DNA of 53,438 nt from an uncultured Actinomycetes bacterium (GTDB taxonomy: Bacteria; Actinomycetota; Thermoleophilia; Solirubrobacterales; 70-9): the NCBI GenBank assembly GCA_946482365.1, contig CAMLQY010000013.1, positions 1 to 53,438 of the forward strand, written 5' to 3'. Both the position numbers and the translations under genes were made by a program. Shown in pieces: positions 1 through 7,987 of the stretch. The notes below the pieces were generated by a model. That model was not told where the DNA came from and searched no databases. It saw only the letters and a list, made by a program, of their open reading frames with translations. Within the stretch, counting starts at the first letter, position 1. Each line of letters begins with the position of its first letter.

Positions 1-254
1 AGCAGATGCAGCGGGCGATGGCGCGCCAGGCCGAGGCCGAGCGCGAGCGGCGGGCCAAGATCATCAACTCCGAGGGCGAGTACCAGGCGGCGCAGAAGCT
101 CACCGACGCCGCCGACATCATCAGCACCAACCCGGCCTCGCTGCAGCTGCGCTACCTGCAGACCCTGCTGGAGATCGGCAGCAACCAGAACACGACGGTC
201 GTCTTCCCGCTGCCGATGGACGTGCTGGAGCCGTTCCTGAAGCACAAAGAGTGA
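1..254 (+). CDS. SPFH/band-7 (stomatin/slipin-like) protein, C-terminal end
   Basis: The window opens inside this gene; about 83 C-terminal residues are visible. They start with an Ala/Glu/Arg-rich helix ([20 protein letters not shown]), the end of the coiled coil that follows the band-7 domain in stomatins and slipins. A hydrophobic tail follows, with '[11 protein letters not shown]', typical of slipin C-termini. Family members are membrane-anchored scaffolds that oligomerise in lipid microdomains; the anchor and SPFH domain lie upstream and cannot be seen. The TGA stop (252-254) overlaps the GTG start of the next gene, so the two are probably co-translated. Family call fairly secure, exact role unknown. 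Confidence 0.85.
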   Translation, partial: QMQRAMARQAEAERERRAKIINSEGEYQAAQKLTDAADIISTNPASLQLRYLQTLLEIGSNQNTTVVFPLPMDVLEPFLKHKE

Positions 255-1297
255 GCGCACCCGAGCTCCGCATCGACCAGCTCACCGGGTTGCCGGCGAT
301 CCTGGCTCCGGGCCGGGCGGGCCGGCCCGACAACTTCAGCCTGCCGAAGAGCGAGCCGAGAGGCTCGGAGGGCTGCCCCTTCTGCGAGGGGCGGGAGGAC
401 CGCACTCCGCCAGAGGCCTACGCGACCCGGCCCGGCGGCGGCGAGCCCGACACGCCGGGCTGGACGACGCGGGTGGTGCCGAACCTCTACCCGGCGCTGG
501 GCGAGGGAGCTGAGGCGGAGGTGGGCTCGACCAGCGGCGAGGCCGGCGCCTTCGCCAGCGCCGGCGACCCGCTGCTGGCCTCGCGCCGCGCCGGCGAGGC
601 CGACCTCTTCGCCTCGCGGCCGGCCATCGGCACCCACGAGGTGATCGTCAACGCGCCCCAGCACGCCACCGCGATGGCGGAGCTGGACGAGACCCAGGTC
701 GAGGCCGCGGTGGAGACCTGGCGCGAGCGAATGCGCGCCCACGGCGAGGCTGCCTACGTGCAGCTGATCGTCAACGAGGGCGGCGGCGCCGGGGCGTCGC
801 TGGAGCACACCCACGCCCAGCTCTACGCGCTCGACTTCGTCCCCGCCGCCGTCGCGCGGGAGCGGGAGCGGGCGGGCGCCTACGCGGAACGGACCGCGGG
901 CGGCAGCCTGCTCAGCGACATCCTGGTCGAGGAGGTGCGCCGCCGCGAGCGGCTGGTGGCGATCGACGAGGAGGCGGCGCTGATCTGCCCCTGGGCCTCG
1001 CGCTCCCCCTTCGAGCTGCGCGTGGTGCCGCGCACCGCGGCGGCGAGCTTCGCCGGGGACACCGTGGGGGCGGCGATGGTCCACACCGCCCTGCGCCTGC
1101 TGGCGAAGCGCTTCGACGGCTCGCCCGAGCTCAACCTCTGGGTCCGCACGGCGCCGCGGGGAACCGAGCACTTCCACTGGCACGTGGACATCGCACCGCG
1201 GCTCAGCGTCAAGGCGGCCTTCGAGTTCGCCACCGGGGTGGACATCGACACCTACCCGCCGGAGTGCGCCGCGGCGGACCTGAGAGAGTGCCTCTGA
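251..1297 (+). CDS. galT: Galactose-1-phosphate uridylyltransferase-like protein (HIT superfamily)
   Basis: A 348-residue protein related to GalT, which moves UMP between UDP-glucose and galactose-1-phosphate (Leloir pathway, cytosol). A CPFC pair at residues 42-45 matches the zinc-binding cysteines of bacterial GalT. H186-T-H188-A-Q190 is the active-site H-x-H-x-Q, in which the second histidine carries the UMP. A second His-rich segment, HFHWH, lies at 307-311. The protein is shorter and more divergent than E. coli GalT, so it may act on another sugar phosphate. The GTG start overlaps the preceding stop (GTGA), and its own TGA overlaps the next ATG (ATGA), making a tightly coupled three-gene unit. 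No galK or galE is visible nearby. Confidence 0.82.
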   Translation: MSAPELRIDQLTGLPAILAPGRAGRPDNFSLPKSEPRGSEGCPFCEGREDRTPPEAYATRPGGGEPDTPGWTTRVVPNLYPALGEGAEAEVGSTSGEAGAFASAGDPLLASRRAGEADLFASRPAIGTHEVIVNAPQHATAMAELDETQVEAAVETWRERMRAHGEAAYVQLIVNEGGGAGASLEHTHAQLYALDFVPAAVARERERAGAYAERTAGGSLLSDILVEEVRRRERLVAIDEEAALICPWASRSPFELRVVPRTAAASFAGDTVGAAMVHTALRLLAKRFDGSPELNLWVRTAPRGTEHFHWHVDIAPRLSVKAAFEFATGVDIDTYPPECAAADLRECL

Positions 1298-1923
1298 TGC
1301 CGCCCAACCCGAGGCCGATCCCCCGCTTCATCGCCGACTCGACCCAGGAGGGGATCCCGCACGGGCGCTTCGCCGAGCGGCTCGCCGAGGCCTTCCGCGA
1401 GGCATGCGCGGAGATCGAGGACCTGCCGCAGGAAGTCGAGCCGCCGAGCGAGCTCGACTGGTTTCCCGAGCGCGCCTGGGGCGGACGGGTGTGGGTTCCC
1501 TGCACGGCCCGGGTCGACGGGCCCGAGGGAGCGCTGGAGCTCTTCGGTCACGTCTCCTACGTCCAAGCCGCGGAGGGCGAGCCGTCCGACTTCCGGGCCG
1601 AGGCCGACTTCACCGACGTCCTCGCCGAGGACAACCCGGGCTGGAGGATCGACCTCAACGACGAGGTGATCGGCCGCTGGCGGGGCGAGAACGGACGTGC
1701 AGGCGCCGTCACCCTCGTCTGGGGCCGCCCCCTGGTCCAGGGTGCGGTCGCGGCCACAGCGGAACTCGAGCTGGAGACCGTCGACCAGGAGCTCGTCTCC
1801 AACGACCGCTTCACCCTCCTGGCCCTCGACGCCCTCGAGGGCTACGGCGACGAGATCTACCTCGAGGTCAAGCTCTGGAGCCGCCGCGCGGTAGAGCTGG
1901 CCTCGGAGAGCCTCTACGCCTGA
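1297..1923 (+). CDS. Conserved hypothetical protein (208 aa)
   Basis: An acidic, soluble protein of about 208 residues with no signal peptide or membrane segment. I chose the ATG at 1297 because it overlaps the stop of the GalT-like gene (ATGA); an in-frame start at 1264 would lie inside that gene. The sequence has several Trp/Glu-rich stretches (WFPERAWGGRVWVP; EIYLEVKLWSRRAVELA) and looks like a compact alpha/beta protein. I do not recognise the family. The coupling suggests joint expression with the sugar-nucleotide enzyme, which is weak evidence about function. Confidence 0.7.
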   Translation: MPPNPRPIPRFIADSTQEGIPHGRFAERLAEAFREACAEIEDLPQEVEPPSELDWFPERAWGGRVWVPCTARVDGPEGALELFGHVSYVQAAEGEPSDFRAEADFTDVLAEDNPGWRIDLNDEVIGRWRGENGRAGAVTLVWGRPLVQGAVAATAELELETVDQELVSNDRFTLLALDALEGYGDEIYLEVKLWSRRAVELASESLYA

Positions 1924-1959
1924 CCGTCCCTACCTCGATCCGACCCCCACTCGCTCCGC

Positions 1960-1965
1960 TACGGT
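1960..1965 (+). promoter_or_regulatory. Leaderless -10 box (TACGGT)
   Basis: TACGGT lies 6 nt before the ATG at 1972, with no Shine-Dalgarno between. This spacing fits an actinobacterial -10 element whose transcript begins at or next to the start codon. It is also one reason to prefer 1972 over the GTG at 1966. Confidence 0.45.
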
Positions 1966-1971
1966 GTGCCC

Positions 1972-2148
1972 ATGGAATCGGGCATCCCGCAAAGCCAATC
2001 GACAAAAGAGGCCGCCGCCGAGGCGGAGGCAGTCCGACTGGACCGGCTGCGTAAGGACGCGCAACGCCCAATGAGCGTGAACCTGGCCGAGGGCATCGCC
2101 CTCAGCCACCAGTTGATGCGTTTCACCGGCGCCGCCCGCTCTAGTTGA
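1972..2148 (+). CDS. Small conserved protein, partner of the downstream nucleotidyltransferase
   Basis: A 58-residue soluble protein, with a charged helical N-terminus (EAAAEAEAVRLDRLRKDAQR) and the C-terminal motif 'VNLAEGIALSHQLMRF'. I recall similar short proteins encoded just upstream of actinobacterial nucleotidyltransferases, but cannot verify that here. Its TGA (2146-2148) overlaps the TTG start of the next gene, so the two are translationally coupled. If the pair is a toxin-antitoxin module, this would be the antitoxin or regulatory partner; that is inference from size and arrangement. Confidence 0.6.
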   Translation: MESGIPQSQSTKEAAAEAEAVRLDRLRKDAQRPMSVNLAEGIALSHQLMRFTGAARSS

Positions 2149-2621
2149 CCGAACCAGCCTTCGATCAGCTTTTGCGCCGACTCTCCGAGGCTGGTGTCGA
2201 GTTCGTTCTAATCGGCGGCCTCGCGGTCAACGCCTGGGGAGTGGTCCGAGGAACGAAGGACGTGGACATCGTGGTCGCGCCGGATCCCGAGAACCTCGAG
2301 CGGATTGCAGGGGTCGTCGTTGAGGCACATGGTCACATCCAGACAGGAGAGTCCTTCCTTAGCACTCCTTTCTCGATAGCAACGCAGCTTGCGAGCGGAG
2401 ATCGGGTTGCGATCGAGACAGAGCTGGGCCTGCTGGATGTAGTCCAGGGACTCGAGGGGGTTCCCACCTATGAAGAGCTGAAGGGACGCTCCACCGAGAC
2501 GGAGATCCTCGGAATCAAAGTCGCCGTCTGCTCGATCGAAGACCTGAAGGCCATGAAGCGCACTGCCGGCAGGACCCGCGACCTCGCGGACCTTGAGGAC
2601 CTCGATTCAGCCGGCCAATAG
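2145..2621 (+). CDS. Nucleotidyltransferase (AbiEii/MNT-like)
   Basis: A 158-residue protein of the polymerase-beta nucleotidyltransferase fold. The signature 'LIGGLAVNAWGVVRGTKDVDIVV' (quoted in parts: GGLAVNAWG, then TKDVDIVV) gives the glycine loop and the first two metal-binding aspartates. The third acidic position is probably in 'RVAIETELGLLDVVQ'. A basic helix (KAMKRTAGRTRDLADLEDL) near the C-terminus is typical of this group, which includes AbiEii-type toxins and MNT-type enzymes that nucleotidylate a target. The TTG start overlaps the upstream stop. GC is lower than in the first 1.9 kb, in line with an accessory origin. Whether it is a toxin or housekeeping enzyme cannot be decided from sequence. 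Confidence 0.75.
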   Translation: MTEPAFDQLLRRLSEAGVEFVLIGGLAVNAWGVVRGTKDVDIVVAPDPENLERIAGVVVEAHGHIQTGESFLSTPFSIATQLASGDRVAIETELGLLDVVQGLEGVPTYEELKGRSTETEILGIKVAVCSIEDLKAMKRTAGRTRDLADLEDLDSAGQ

Positions 2622-2639
2622 CTCTACGATTTCCTCCCC

Positions 2640-2679
<40 letters not shown>

Positions 2680-2846
2680 CGACTGGGAGGAACCGGGATT
2701 ATTGGCTCTGTGGAGCTGAACATGCTGCGAGGTCGCTGATCGCAGATTCGGTTTGATGACCCGCGATTGGCGTCGATTTGGGCAGCTAGAGCCGTCCGCT
2801 GCCCAATGAAAGCTGGCCTTCTTATCCGTCCGACCCAACGGTTGAT

Positions 2847-3542
2847 ATGCCCGAGCGGGATACTGAGCCTATGAACGATCGACGTGGCGCCTATACAGCC
2901 GAGCGAGCCGCGGGGCTCTCTGGAGTTCCCAAGTCGACAGTCCATCATTGGGCGCGAAAGGAATGGCTGATACCCAGCGTCTCTCCGATAAAGATCAAGC
3001 TTTGGTCCTACACGGATCTCATGGGCCTGCGAGCGATGTACTGGCTTCGCCATCCAAAGCCAACCCCCGATGGCGATGAGATTCCTCCTACCCCCATGTC
3101 CGTAGTGCGAGAAGCACTTGCTGTACTTGACGAGATCGACTTGGACCTGTGGGAGGAGGACCGTGGCTTCATGGTTCGCGTTGACCGTTCTGGGGCCGTC
3201 CACGTCGGGCCGGTCGACGACAGCATGCCGATAGGGCAGCAGCTTCCTCTTGAGAACCTGGACCTGATCGAGCCCTTCGAATCTGAGAGCGGAATTCGGG
3301 GGCCAGACCTAGTCGCCCCACGCCCGCAGCTCCGAATCGTGCCTGGAAAGCTGGCGGGGGCTCCGCATCTACTGAGAACACGGCTAGAGACGGAGGCGCT
3401 TGCCTCAATAGCCCGCAGAGGCATTGAGAAAGAGAACGTCTACCAGCTCTACCCGAGCTTCGACCGGGAAGCAATTGACCAAGCGCTCGACCTAGAGACA
3501 CAGCTCGCCAAAAATCTGGACCCGCTAGGCGCTGCGGCGTAA
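2847..3542 (+). CDS. DUF433-type antitoxin with MerR-like DNA-binding domain
   Basis: A 231-residue protein. Its N-terminus carries a MerR-like helix-turn-helix (YTAERAAGLSGVPKSTVHHW) and the C-terminal third looks like DUF433: 'GAPHLLRTRLETEALASIA' followed by 'ENVYQLYPSFDREAIDQAL', matching the usual G-x-P-x-x-x-GTR ... yP-x-L pattern. DUF433 proteins are predicted antitoxins of PIN-like (DUF5615) toxins and usually repress their own operon. The toxin gene follows 19 bp downstream. An ATG at 2871 (MNDRRGAY) is an equally good start. The module lies inside the tRNA half-repeats. Family assignment is good; DNA binding and antitoxin activity are inferred. Confidence 0.78.
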   Translation: MPERDTEPMNDRRGAYTAERAAGLSGVPKSTVHHWARKEWLIPSVSPIKIKLWSYTDLMGLRAMYWLRHPKPTPDGDEIPPTPMSVVREALAVLDEIDLDLWEEDRGFMVRVDRSGAVHVGPVDDSMPIGQQLPLENLDLIEPFESESGIRGPDLVAPRPQLRIVPGKLAGAPHLLRTRLETEALASIARRGIEKENVYQLYPSFDREAIDQALDLETQLAKNLDPLGAAA

Positions 3543-3561
3543 GCGGAGTGAAGGCAGCGAC

Positions 3562-4065
3562 GTGGCCCTGTTTGCGCTCGACCACAACTATCCCGCGCCG
3601 ATCATTGAGCAGGCAAAACCGTATCTCTCCGATGTCGACCTTGTCTATATCGGAGAAATCGATCCTCGACTTCCGGTATTCGAAGACTGGGAGCTACTAC
3701 TAGCTCTGCACCACCACTCACGAGAGTGGGACGGGATGATCAGCAACGACACAAGCATGCTCGACCAGGAGCGTGAGCTTGCTGTGCTCGGTTACACCCA
3801 TCTCACCCTTATAGCTCCAGCTGCCGCAGGACACGACCCGATCCGTTCCACTGGCTTGGTCCTTGCCCACATCGAGAACATCGCTTCTCAGACCACCCCT
3901 AGAAGACCGCAGATCTGGCGGCTTTCTGGGCGAACTGGGCGAGGCGGCCATCCCGACCAGTTCATTGAGAAGCTCGCGAAGAAGGTGCAGCTCGATCCCA
4001 TGGATCTCCGCAAGGAAGCGACGCCTTCAAGATCAACTCTCGAAAGGGATCCGCTTGCTCAATAG
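3562..4065 (+). CDS. PIN-like domain toxin
   Basis: A 167-residue protein with hallmarks of a PIN-like ribonuclease: 'FALDHNYP' at the N-terminus supplies the first acidic residue, 'EDWELLLALHH' the central acidic helix, and 'WDGMISNDTSML' the later D-x-x-x-x-N-D motif. Partners of DUF433 antitoxins are expected to cleave RNA and arrest growth when released. The basic C-terminus (GRTGRGGHPDQFIEKLAKKV) could bind RNA. GTG start 19 bp after the antitoxin stop, with GGAG-like bases upstream. It ends 19 bp before the full tRNA-Arg, so the toxin forms the right edge of the cassette. Confidence 0.75.
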   Translation: MALFALDHNYPAPIIEQAKPYLSDVDLVYIGEIDPRLPVFEDWELLLALHHHSREWDGMISNDTSMLDQERELAVLGYTHLTLIAPAAAGHDPIRSTGLVLAHIENIASQTTPRRPQIWRLSGRTGRGGHPDQFIEKLAKKVQLDPMDLRKEATPSRSTLERDPLAQ

Positions 4066-4084
4066 CTGCTTTACTCGAATCCCG

Positions 4085-4158
<74 letters not shown>

Positions 4159-4336
4159 CTGATCCGACGGTGGTCGAGCCGCCGGTAAGGGAGAAGACGG
4201 GAAGATCTCCGCACGGCTGACGACCGGACGGTCTCCTCGACCCCCGTGTCTGCCGGGGCTTGGAGAGATAGTGGCGTCGCGAGCACGATCGGGAAAAACC
4301 CACCAAAAATGCTGTCGGTCTATATAGAGTCGCTTC

Positions 4337-5197
4337 ATGCTCCTCGTCGATGACATCCTCATCATGGGCTTTGTGTTGCCGTTTGCTAAGGGTTTCAGCG
4401 AGCAGGCGGTCAAGGGCGCATACGAATGGCTCGAAGCCCAAGGTGTTGATCTCGGACGCACTCTCTGGCAAAGGATCACGGGACGGAGAGGCGACGCGGA
4501 GGAGCTGGTCAGCAGACTTGGCGACTATGTTGAAGCGGAACCGGATGCAGCCTCACGCTTGGCCGCAGCGGCTATCGCGGACGCAGGGCAGCGCGCCCGG
4601 ACCGATGAGGAGTTTCTCGAGGTTCTTGTGAATTTCCTGATGGCCGTCTTCAGGCTTGTTGACCAGCTCCAACGCCCGGCGGTCCTACCCGGATTCCTCA
4701 CCGGCGCTGACGACCTGGCCATAGTTGACGTACGAACCCGCAAAGCCGGCGAAGAGCCGGAAAAGCCAGAGATCCACTCGCCTGCGGCCGATTCTCCGAG
4801 GATCGAAATGGCCGTCAGAGGTGTGCCCTACCACCCGCCCCCCATTCCCCGGATATGGATCGTTACGGAGGGTCGTGAGGAGATTGAGCAGCGCGCCAAA
4901 AGCTCGACGCCGTTTTTCGACTATCCCAATGACTTTGGGAACTTCATGGAAGGTCGGCCACTCGTGAGCGCTATTACCCGCGAAAAGGTCTGGCTTGAGG
5001 ACTCTCGGACCGGGCCACAGGGCGTATATGTCCCTGAGCAACGGAATATCCACCAAGTCCCATGGGCGCAGACCCCTGACGGGGTGATCTCGATGCACGG
5101 GGCGTTGCTCAAGCAAGTAGGGGAGAGGGAAGCGAAGCGGGACGTTTGGGTTGCTGCCTGGAAGGAAGCTCTCGGCCGCGGACCCGACGACAGGTGA
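4337..5197 (+). CDS. Hypothetical protein (286 aa), island gene
   Basis: Unrecognised. A soluble protein with no signal peptide; the hydrophobic N-terminus (ILIMGFVLPFAKGF) is short and probably amphipathic. Residues 1-110 look all-helical. The second half is Pro-rich with beta-type segments, e.g. 'GVPYHPPPIPRIWIVTEG' and 'REKVWLEDSRTGPQGVY'. It starts 178 bp after tRNA-Arg, in a lower-GC stretch whose last 50 bp are AT-rich (CTATATAGAGTC), a plausible promoter. An internal ATG at 4364 (MGFVLPF) is an alternative start. Placement next to a tRNA and a TA cassette suggests accessory cargo, possibly defence-related, but nothing in the sequence shows that. Confidence 0.6.
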   Translation: MLLVDDILIMGFVLPFAKGFSEQAVKGAYEWLEAQGVDLGRTLWQRITGRRGDAEELVSRLGDYVEAEPDAASRLAAAAIADAGQRARTDEEFLEVLVNFLMAVFRLVDQLQRPAVLPGFLTGADDLAIVDVRTRKAGEEPEKPEIHSPAADSPRIEMAVRGVPYHPPPIPRIWIVTEGREEIEQRAKSSTPFFDYPNDFGNFMEGRPLVSAITREKVWLEDSRTGPQGVYVPEQRNIHQVPWAQTPDGVISMHGALLKQVGEREAKRDVWVAAWKEALGRGPDDR

Positions 5198-5306
5198 AGT
5201 AGGTCCGAGGCCGGCATGCGCTACGTTTCATCGACCTTCGTGCATCGCGCACGATTGACGACATAGCCCCCGAGCCGCATCGCGCGGCTCATGAAAGGAG
5301 TGGCAA

Positions 5307-5615
5307 ATGGCAGCACGCACGATGGGTTGGCGTACCTGGAAGGCCGCCGGTCCGCAAGGCAAGGTCGGGACTCGCTTGATGCCCGACGGCAACGACGAGA
5401 CGCACACCCTCCAGGTGCGAGAAGGCTATTCGGGCTGGAAGACCGGGATGCGCTTCCTGCGTCTCTGGAACGAGGACACCCATAGCTACACGCTGTTCGT
5501 CCTCGACGAGGACGACAGCTTGGTCGTCATGGCGACTGGCAAGAAAGACCACCAGGTCTGGTCGAATGCCTACGCGGCCCTGAGAAACAAGGGCTACCCG
5601 GCGACGGAGCAGTAG
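5307..5615 (+). CDS. Small hypothetical protein (102 aa)
   Basis: Not recognised. The ATG at 5307 has a strong Shine-Dalgarno (GAAAGGAGTGG) 5 nt upstream, unusual in a window where many genes look leaderless, so it is very likely translated. It is small, soluble and Trp/Tyr-rich (MGWRTWKAAG; YSGWKTGMRFLRLW; TYSL-like strand YTLFVLDEDDSLVV), suggesting a compact beta-sheet or SH3-like fold. It is monocistronic and ends in a clear terminator at 5622. It probably closes the accessory island. Confidence 0.65.
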   Translation: MAARTMGWRTWKAAGPQGKVGTRLMPDGNDETHTLQVREGYSGWKTGMRFLRLWNEDTHSYTLFVLDEDDSLVVMATGKKDHQVWSNAYAALRNKGYPATEQ

Positions 5616-5621
5616 GTGCGG

Positions 5622-5650
5622 TGGCGGCTCCAGGTTAGCTGGAGCCGCCA
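5622..5650 (+). terminator. Intrinsic terminator
   Basis: A 12-bp perfect stem (TGGCGGCTCCAG / CTGGAGCCGCCA) with a 5-nt loop, 6 nt after the stop of the 102-aa gene. Only a weak T tract follows (TCTTG), as is usual in GC-rich actinobacteria. It may also serve the minus-strand gene ending at 5720. Confidence 0.75.
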
Positions 5651-5719
5651 TCTTGCCCTGACTCGCGTGCCGCGGGCAAGCAGGCTTCCTTCGTCTTGTG
5701 TTCTCCTGGGGGCATCGCT

Positions 5720-6433
5720 TCAGCGGTAGAGGGCGATGTAGAAGGGCTTGTCGGCGAGGGTGAAGATCCCGGCTTTGTAGTCATAGGTCAGCACTTCGAC
5801 CTGCGGGGCGACGCAGCTGCCGCCGCTCGGATTGACCTTTCCCTCGGCCACGACGACGTCGCTGACGTTGATCTCGGCGGTCACCTGGGCGCCGCGGGGG
5901 CTGAAGCCCGAGCTGACGCAGTAAACGCCGGCCGCTTTTCGGGTCACGTCGGCAGCGCCGATCCCCTTCGAGAAGGCGGCGTCGACTTTGCCTTCTCCCG
6001 TGATCCGCGCGAAGGCAACGGGATTCGCGGACTCGGCATCGGTGGCGAAGTCGGCTTTCGCCGCGCTCGGGACCTTGCTCAGGCTCGACTCGTCGACCTT
6101 CTCGCCGGTGACGGCGCCGTTCGCCAGCTTGCTCGTGGTAACCGCTCCTTCGGCCAGCTTCCCGCCGCCGACCGCACCGTCTGCCAGCTTGGCGCCGCTC
6201 ACCGCACCGTTTGCGATCTTGCCCTGCTTCACGGCAAGGGCCTTGATCTTCGTCGCGATCACGGCGTTCTTGCGCAGCTTTTCGGCGGTGACGGCACCGG
6301 GCCGCAGCTCGGGCTCCCCCACCGACCTCGGCGGAAGCTGTGTGGCGGCGTAGGCGCCGGCCCCGCTGAGCGCCACGAACAACGCCAGGGTGGAGACGAC
6401 GTTCGAGTAGGTCAGGTTCGGCCGGCGGCGCAT
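5720..6433 (-). CDS. Secreted or anchored protein with 'GAV..KL' decapeptide repeats
   Basis: A 237-residue protein. It begins with a basic stretch and one hydrophobic segment (VVSTLALFVALSGAGAYA), a signal peptide or anchor. Residues about 38-110 are a run of near-identical 10-residue units of the form (A/L)xxGAVxxxKL: RPGAVTAEKL, ANGAVSGAKL, ADGAVGGGKL, AEGAVTTSKL, ANGAVTGEKV. A C-terminal domain follows (about 125-237) with two cysteines. I recall such repeats in Thermoleophilia surface proteins; a repetitive beta structure or stalk is plausible. It lies 7 bp after the secreted-family gene on the same strand, so they may be co-transcribed. Function unknown. Confidence 0.75.
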   Translation of the reverse strand: MRRRPNLTYSNVVSTLALFVALSGAGAYAATQLPPRSVGEPELRPGAVTAEKLRKNAVIATKIKALAVKQGKIANGAVSGAKLADGAVGGGKLAEGAVTTSKLANGAVTGEKVDESSLSKVPSAAKADFATDAESANPVAFARITGEGKVDAAFSKGIGAADVTRKAAGVYCVSSGFSPRGAQVTAEINVSDVVVAEGKVNPSGGSCVAPQVEVLTYDYKAGIFTLADKPFYIALYR

Positions 6434-6440
6434 CGCTGCC

Positions 6441-7223
6441 TCACCCGCCCACCTTGCAGACGCGGTTGACGGTGCTCGTCACCTTGACCCCCCCCTCGAA
6501 GCCGAAGCTGGTGCGCATCAGCGGAAAGTTGGCGAGGGCGAACCCGTCCGGTGCCGGGCAGCCCGCGCGGATGAAGCTGCGCTGCTTGCCGCCGACGGTG
6601 AAGCGGCGGTCGAGCGTCATCGAGATCCCGGTTACGAAGCCCCATTCGCCGGTTACCTGGGGCAGGGACGTTTCGAGGACGGTGCCGAAGGTGCCCCTGG
6701 AGCTCTTGATGAAGAAGGGCAGCACGTATGAGGTCGGCACCGGATCGGTTCCGTAGATGTGGGCGAAGATCGCAGGGTGGCCGTTCAGCTTTCCGTTGAA
6801 GGCGAGCACCTTTCCGTTGGACGGGAAGGGCGACTGCTCCGGCAGCCTCACGTTTGCCGAGAAGGTGCCGTCACCCACGAGCGCCGGGGCGCAGGCCGCC
6901 ATCGCTTCCCTGGTCGTCGAGGGGTCGATGTGGCCGATCCGGCAGCGCGGCAGGCCGCGCGAGGAGAGGTGCCCGTGACGGTTGATCGCGATCGTCAGCT
7001 TCTCCAGCTGCGGCGGCGGGCTCGAGGCCTTCGAGCCGATCCGGCCCGAGACGCTGACCGAGACCGGGGCGGTGCCATGACGGGGCAGCTTCTTCGGCAG
7101 GAGCCTGCCGTCGACCGAGACGCGGACCCCGTGTTCTTCCTTGGTCTCGGCCGAGGCGAGGGGCGAGAGCAAGGCGGCCGAGCCGACCAGGGCGGCAACG
7201 ATTACGCCACGTAGTGTCCCCAT
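6441..7223 (-). CDS. Secreted protein, 'GFxPxxLP / SYvxaxC' family, copy 1
   Basis: About 260 residues. The ATG at 7223 follows an AGGAAAGG ribosome-binding site and gives a clean signal peptide (MGTLRGVIVAALVGSAALLSPLASA). The mature protein shares landmarks with three other proteins in this window (27442, 43278, 47479): a 'GRLLPKKLPRHG' strand, 'GLPRCRIG', a cysteine followed by 'ALVGDGTF', 'VLAFNGKLNGHP', 'FTVGGKQRSFIRAGC' and a last cysteine near the C-terminus. This looks like one extracellular beta-rich domain, perhaps with disulfides. No catalytic motif is evident and I do not know the family's function. The first gene of a probable pair with the repeat protein. Confidence 0.75.
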   Translation of the reverse strand: MGTLRGVIVAALVGSAALLSPLASAETKEEHGVRVSVDGRLLPKKLPRHGTAPVSVSVSGRIGSKASSPPPQLEKLTIAINRHGHLSSRGLPRCRIGHIDPSTTREAMAACAPALVGDGTFSANVRLPEQSPFPSNGKVLAFNGKLNGHPAIFAHIYGTDPVPTSYVLPFFIKSSRGTFGTVLETSLPQVTGEWGFVTGISMTLDRRFTVGGKQRSFIRAGCPAPDGFALANFPLMRTSFGFEGGVKVTSTVNRVCKVGG

Positions 7224-7362
7224 CCGCTCGTCCCTTTCCTGATCCCTGCTTGCGTCGGGTCGATTGCGGGCGCTTTCCGACCCCCGCAACGTTCCAGTTT
7301 CACTCTACTCAACAGTTGCGGACCTGGGTTGTTCCGCTCGCGTACCCGGAAGCCGGGCTCGG

Positions 7363-7983
7363 TCAGCCGCCGAGCTGGGAGCGAAAAGCGGCCAGCTCGG
7401 AGCGGAGCTCGGCGACCTCGCGCTCGAGGCGGGTGAGCCGGTCCTCGGCGGGCGGCAGCTGCGCGGGCTCGGCGGCGGCGTCCCCGGACGCTGCGGTCGG
7501 CTCGCCTCCGAGCAGCTGCTCGTAGCGGTCCTCCTTCTGCCCCGGACGGCGCTCGTGGCGGGCCACGTGGCCGTGCTCGACGAGGCGGTCGAGGGTCTCC
7601 TGGACCGCGGCCAGGCCGGCGAAGTCGTACAGGCGCTGGCCCCGCTGCTTCAGCTCGCCCGGCGTCTGCGGGCCGCGCAGCATGAGGACGGCGAGCAGGG
7701 AGACCTCGGCGTCTCCGAAGCCGAAGGCATCGCCGAGCAGGTGGCGGTACTTGCGGGCACGGCTGCCGGCGCCGCTGGCGAGGCGGGTCCAGCCGCGCAG
7801 GGCGAGCCGGCGCAGGGCCTCGACCACGGTCTCCTCGTCGTAGTCGACCACCGGGTCGCGGTTGGTCGACTGGTTGCAGGCGAGCCGCAGGGCGTTGAGC
7901 GAGAGCGGGTACGCATCGGGCGTTGTGTGCTGCTTCTCGACCAGGCAGCCGAGCACCCGGATCTCTACGGCGTCGGGCTCCAC
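7363..7983 (-). CDS. yceH: YceH/DUF480 family protein
   Basis: A 206-residue protein whose first 150 residues match the YceH (UPF0502/DUF480) family: 'EIRVLGCLVEKQHTTPDAYPLS' region (E7-S28), 'ACNQSTNRDPV' and 'LMLRGPQTPGELKQR'. The fold is two winged-helix domains; the function is not established. The C-terminal 45 residues add an acidic Ala-rich linker and a short coiled coil (EDRLTRLEREVAELRSELAAF). GTG start 4 nt after the pyrE stop, so it is the second gene of a pyrE-yceH unit. Both proteins are cytosolic. Confidence 0.88.
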   Translation of the reverse strand: MEPDAVEIRVLGCLVEKQHTTPDAYPLSLNALRLACNQSTNRDPVVDYDEETVVEALRRLALRGWTRLASGAGSRARKYRHLLGDAFGFGDAEVSLLAVLMLRGPQTPGELKQRGQRLYDFAGLAAVQETLDRLVEHGHVARHERRPGQKEDRYEQLLGGEPTAASGDAAAEPAQLPPAEDRLTRLEREVAELRSELAAFRSQLGG

Positions 7984-7987
7984 CGCG

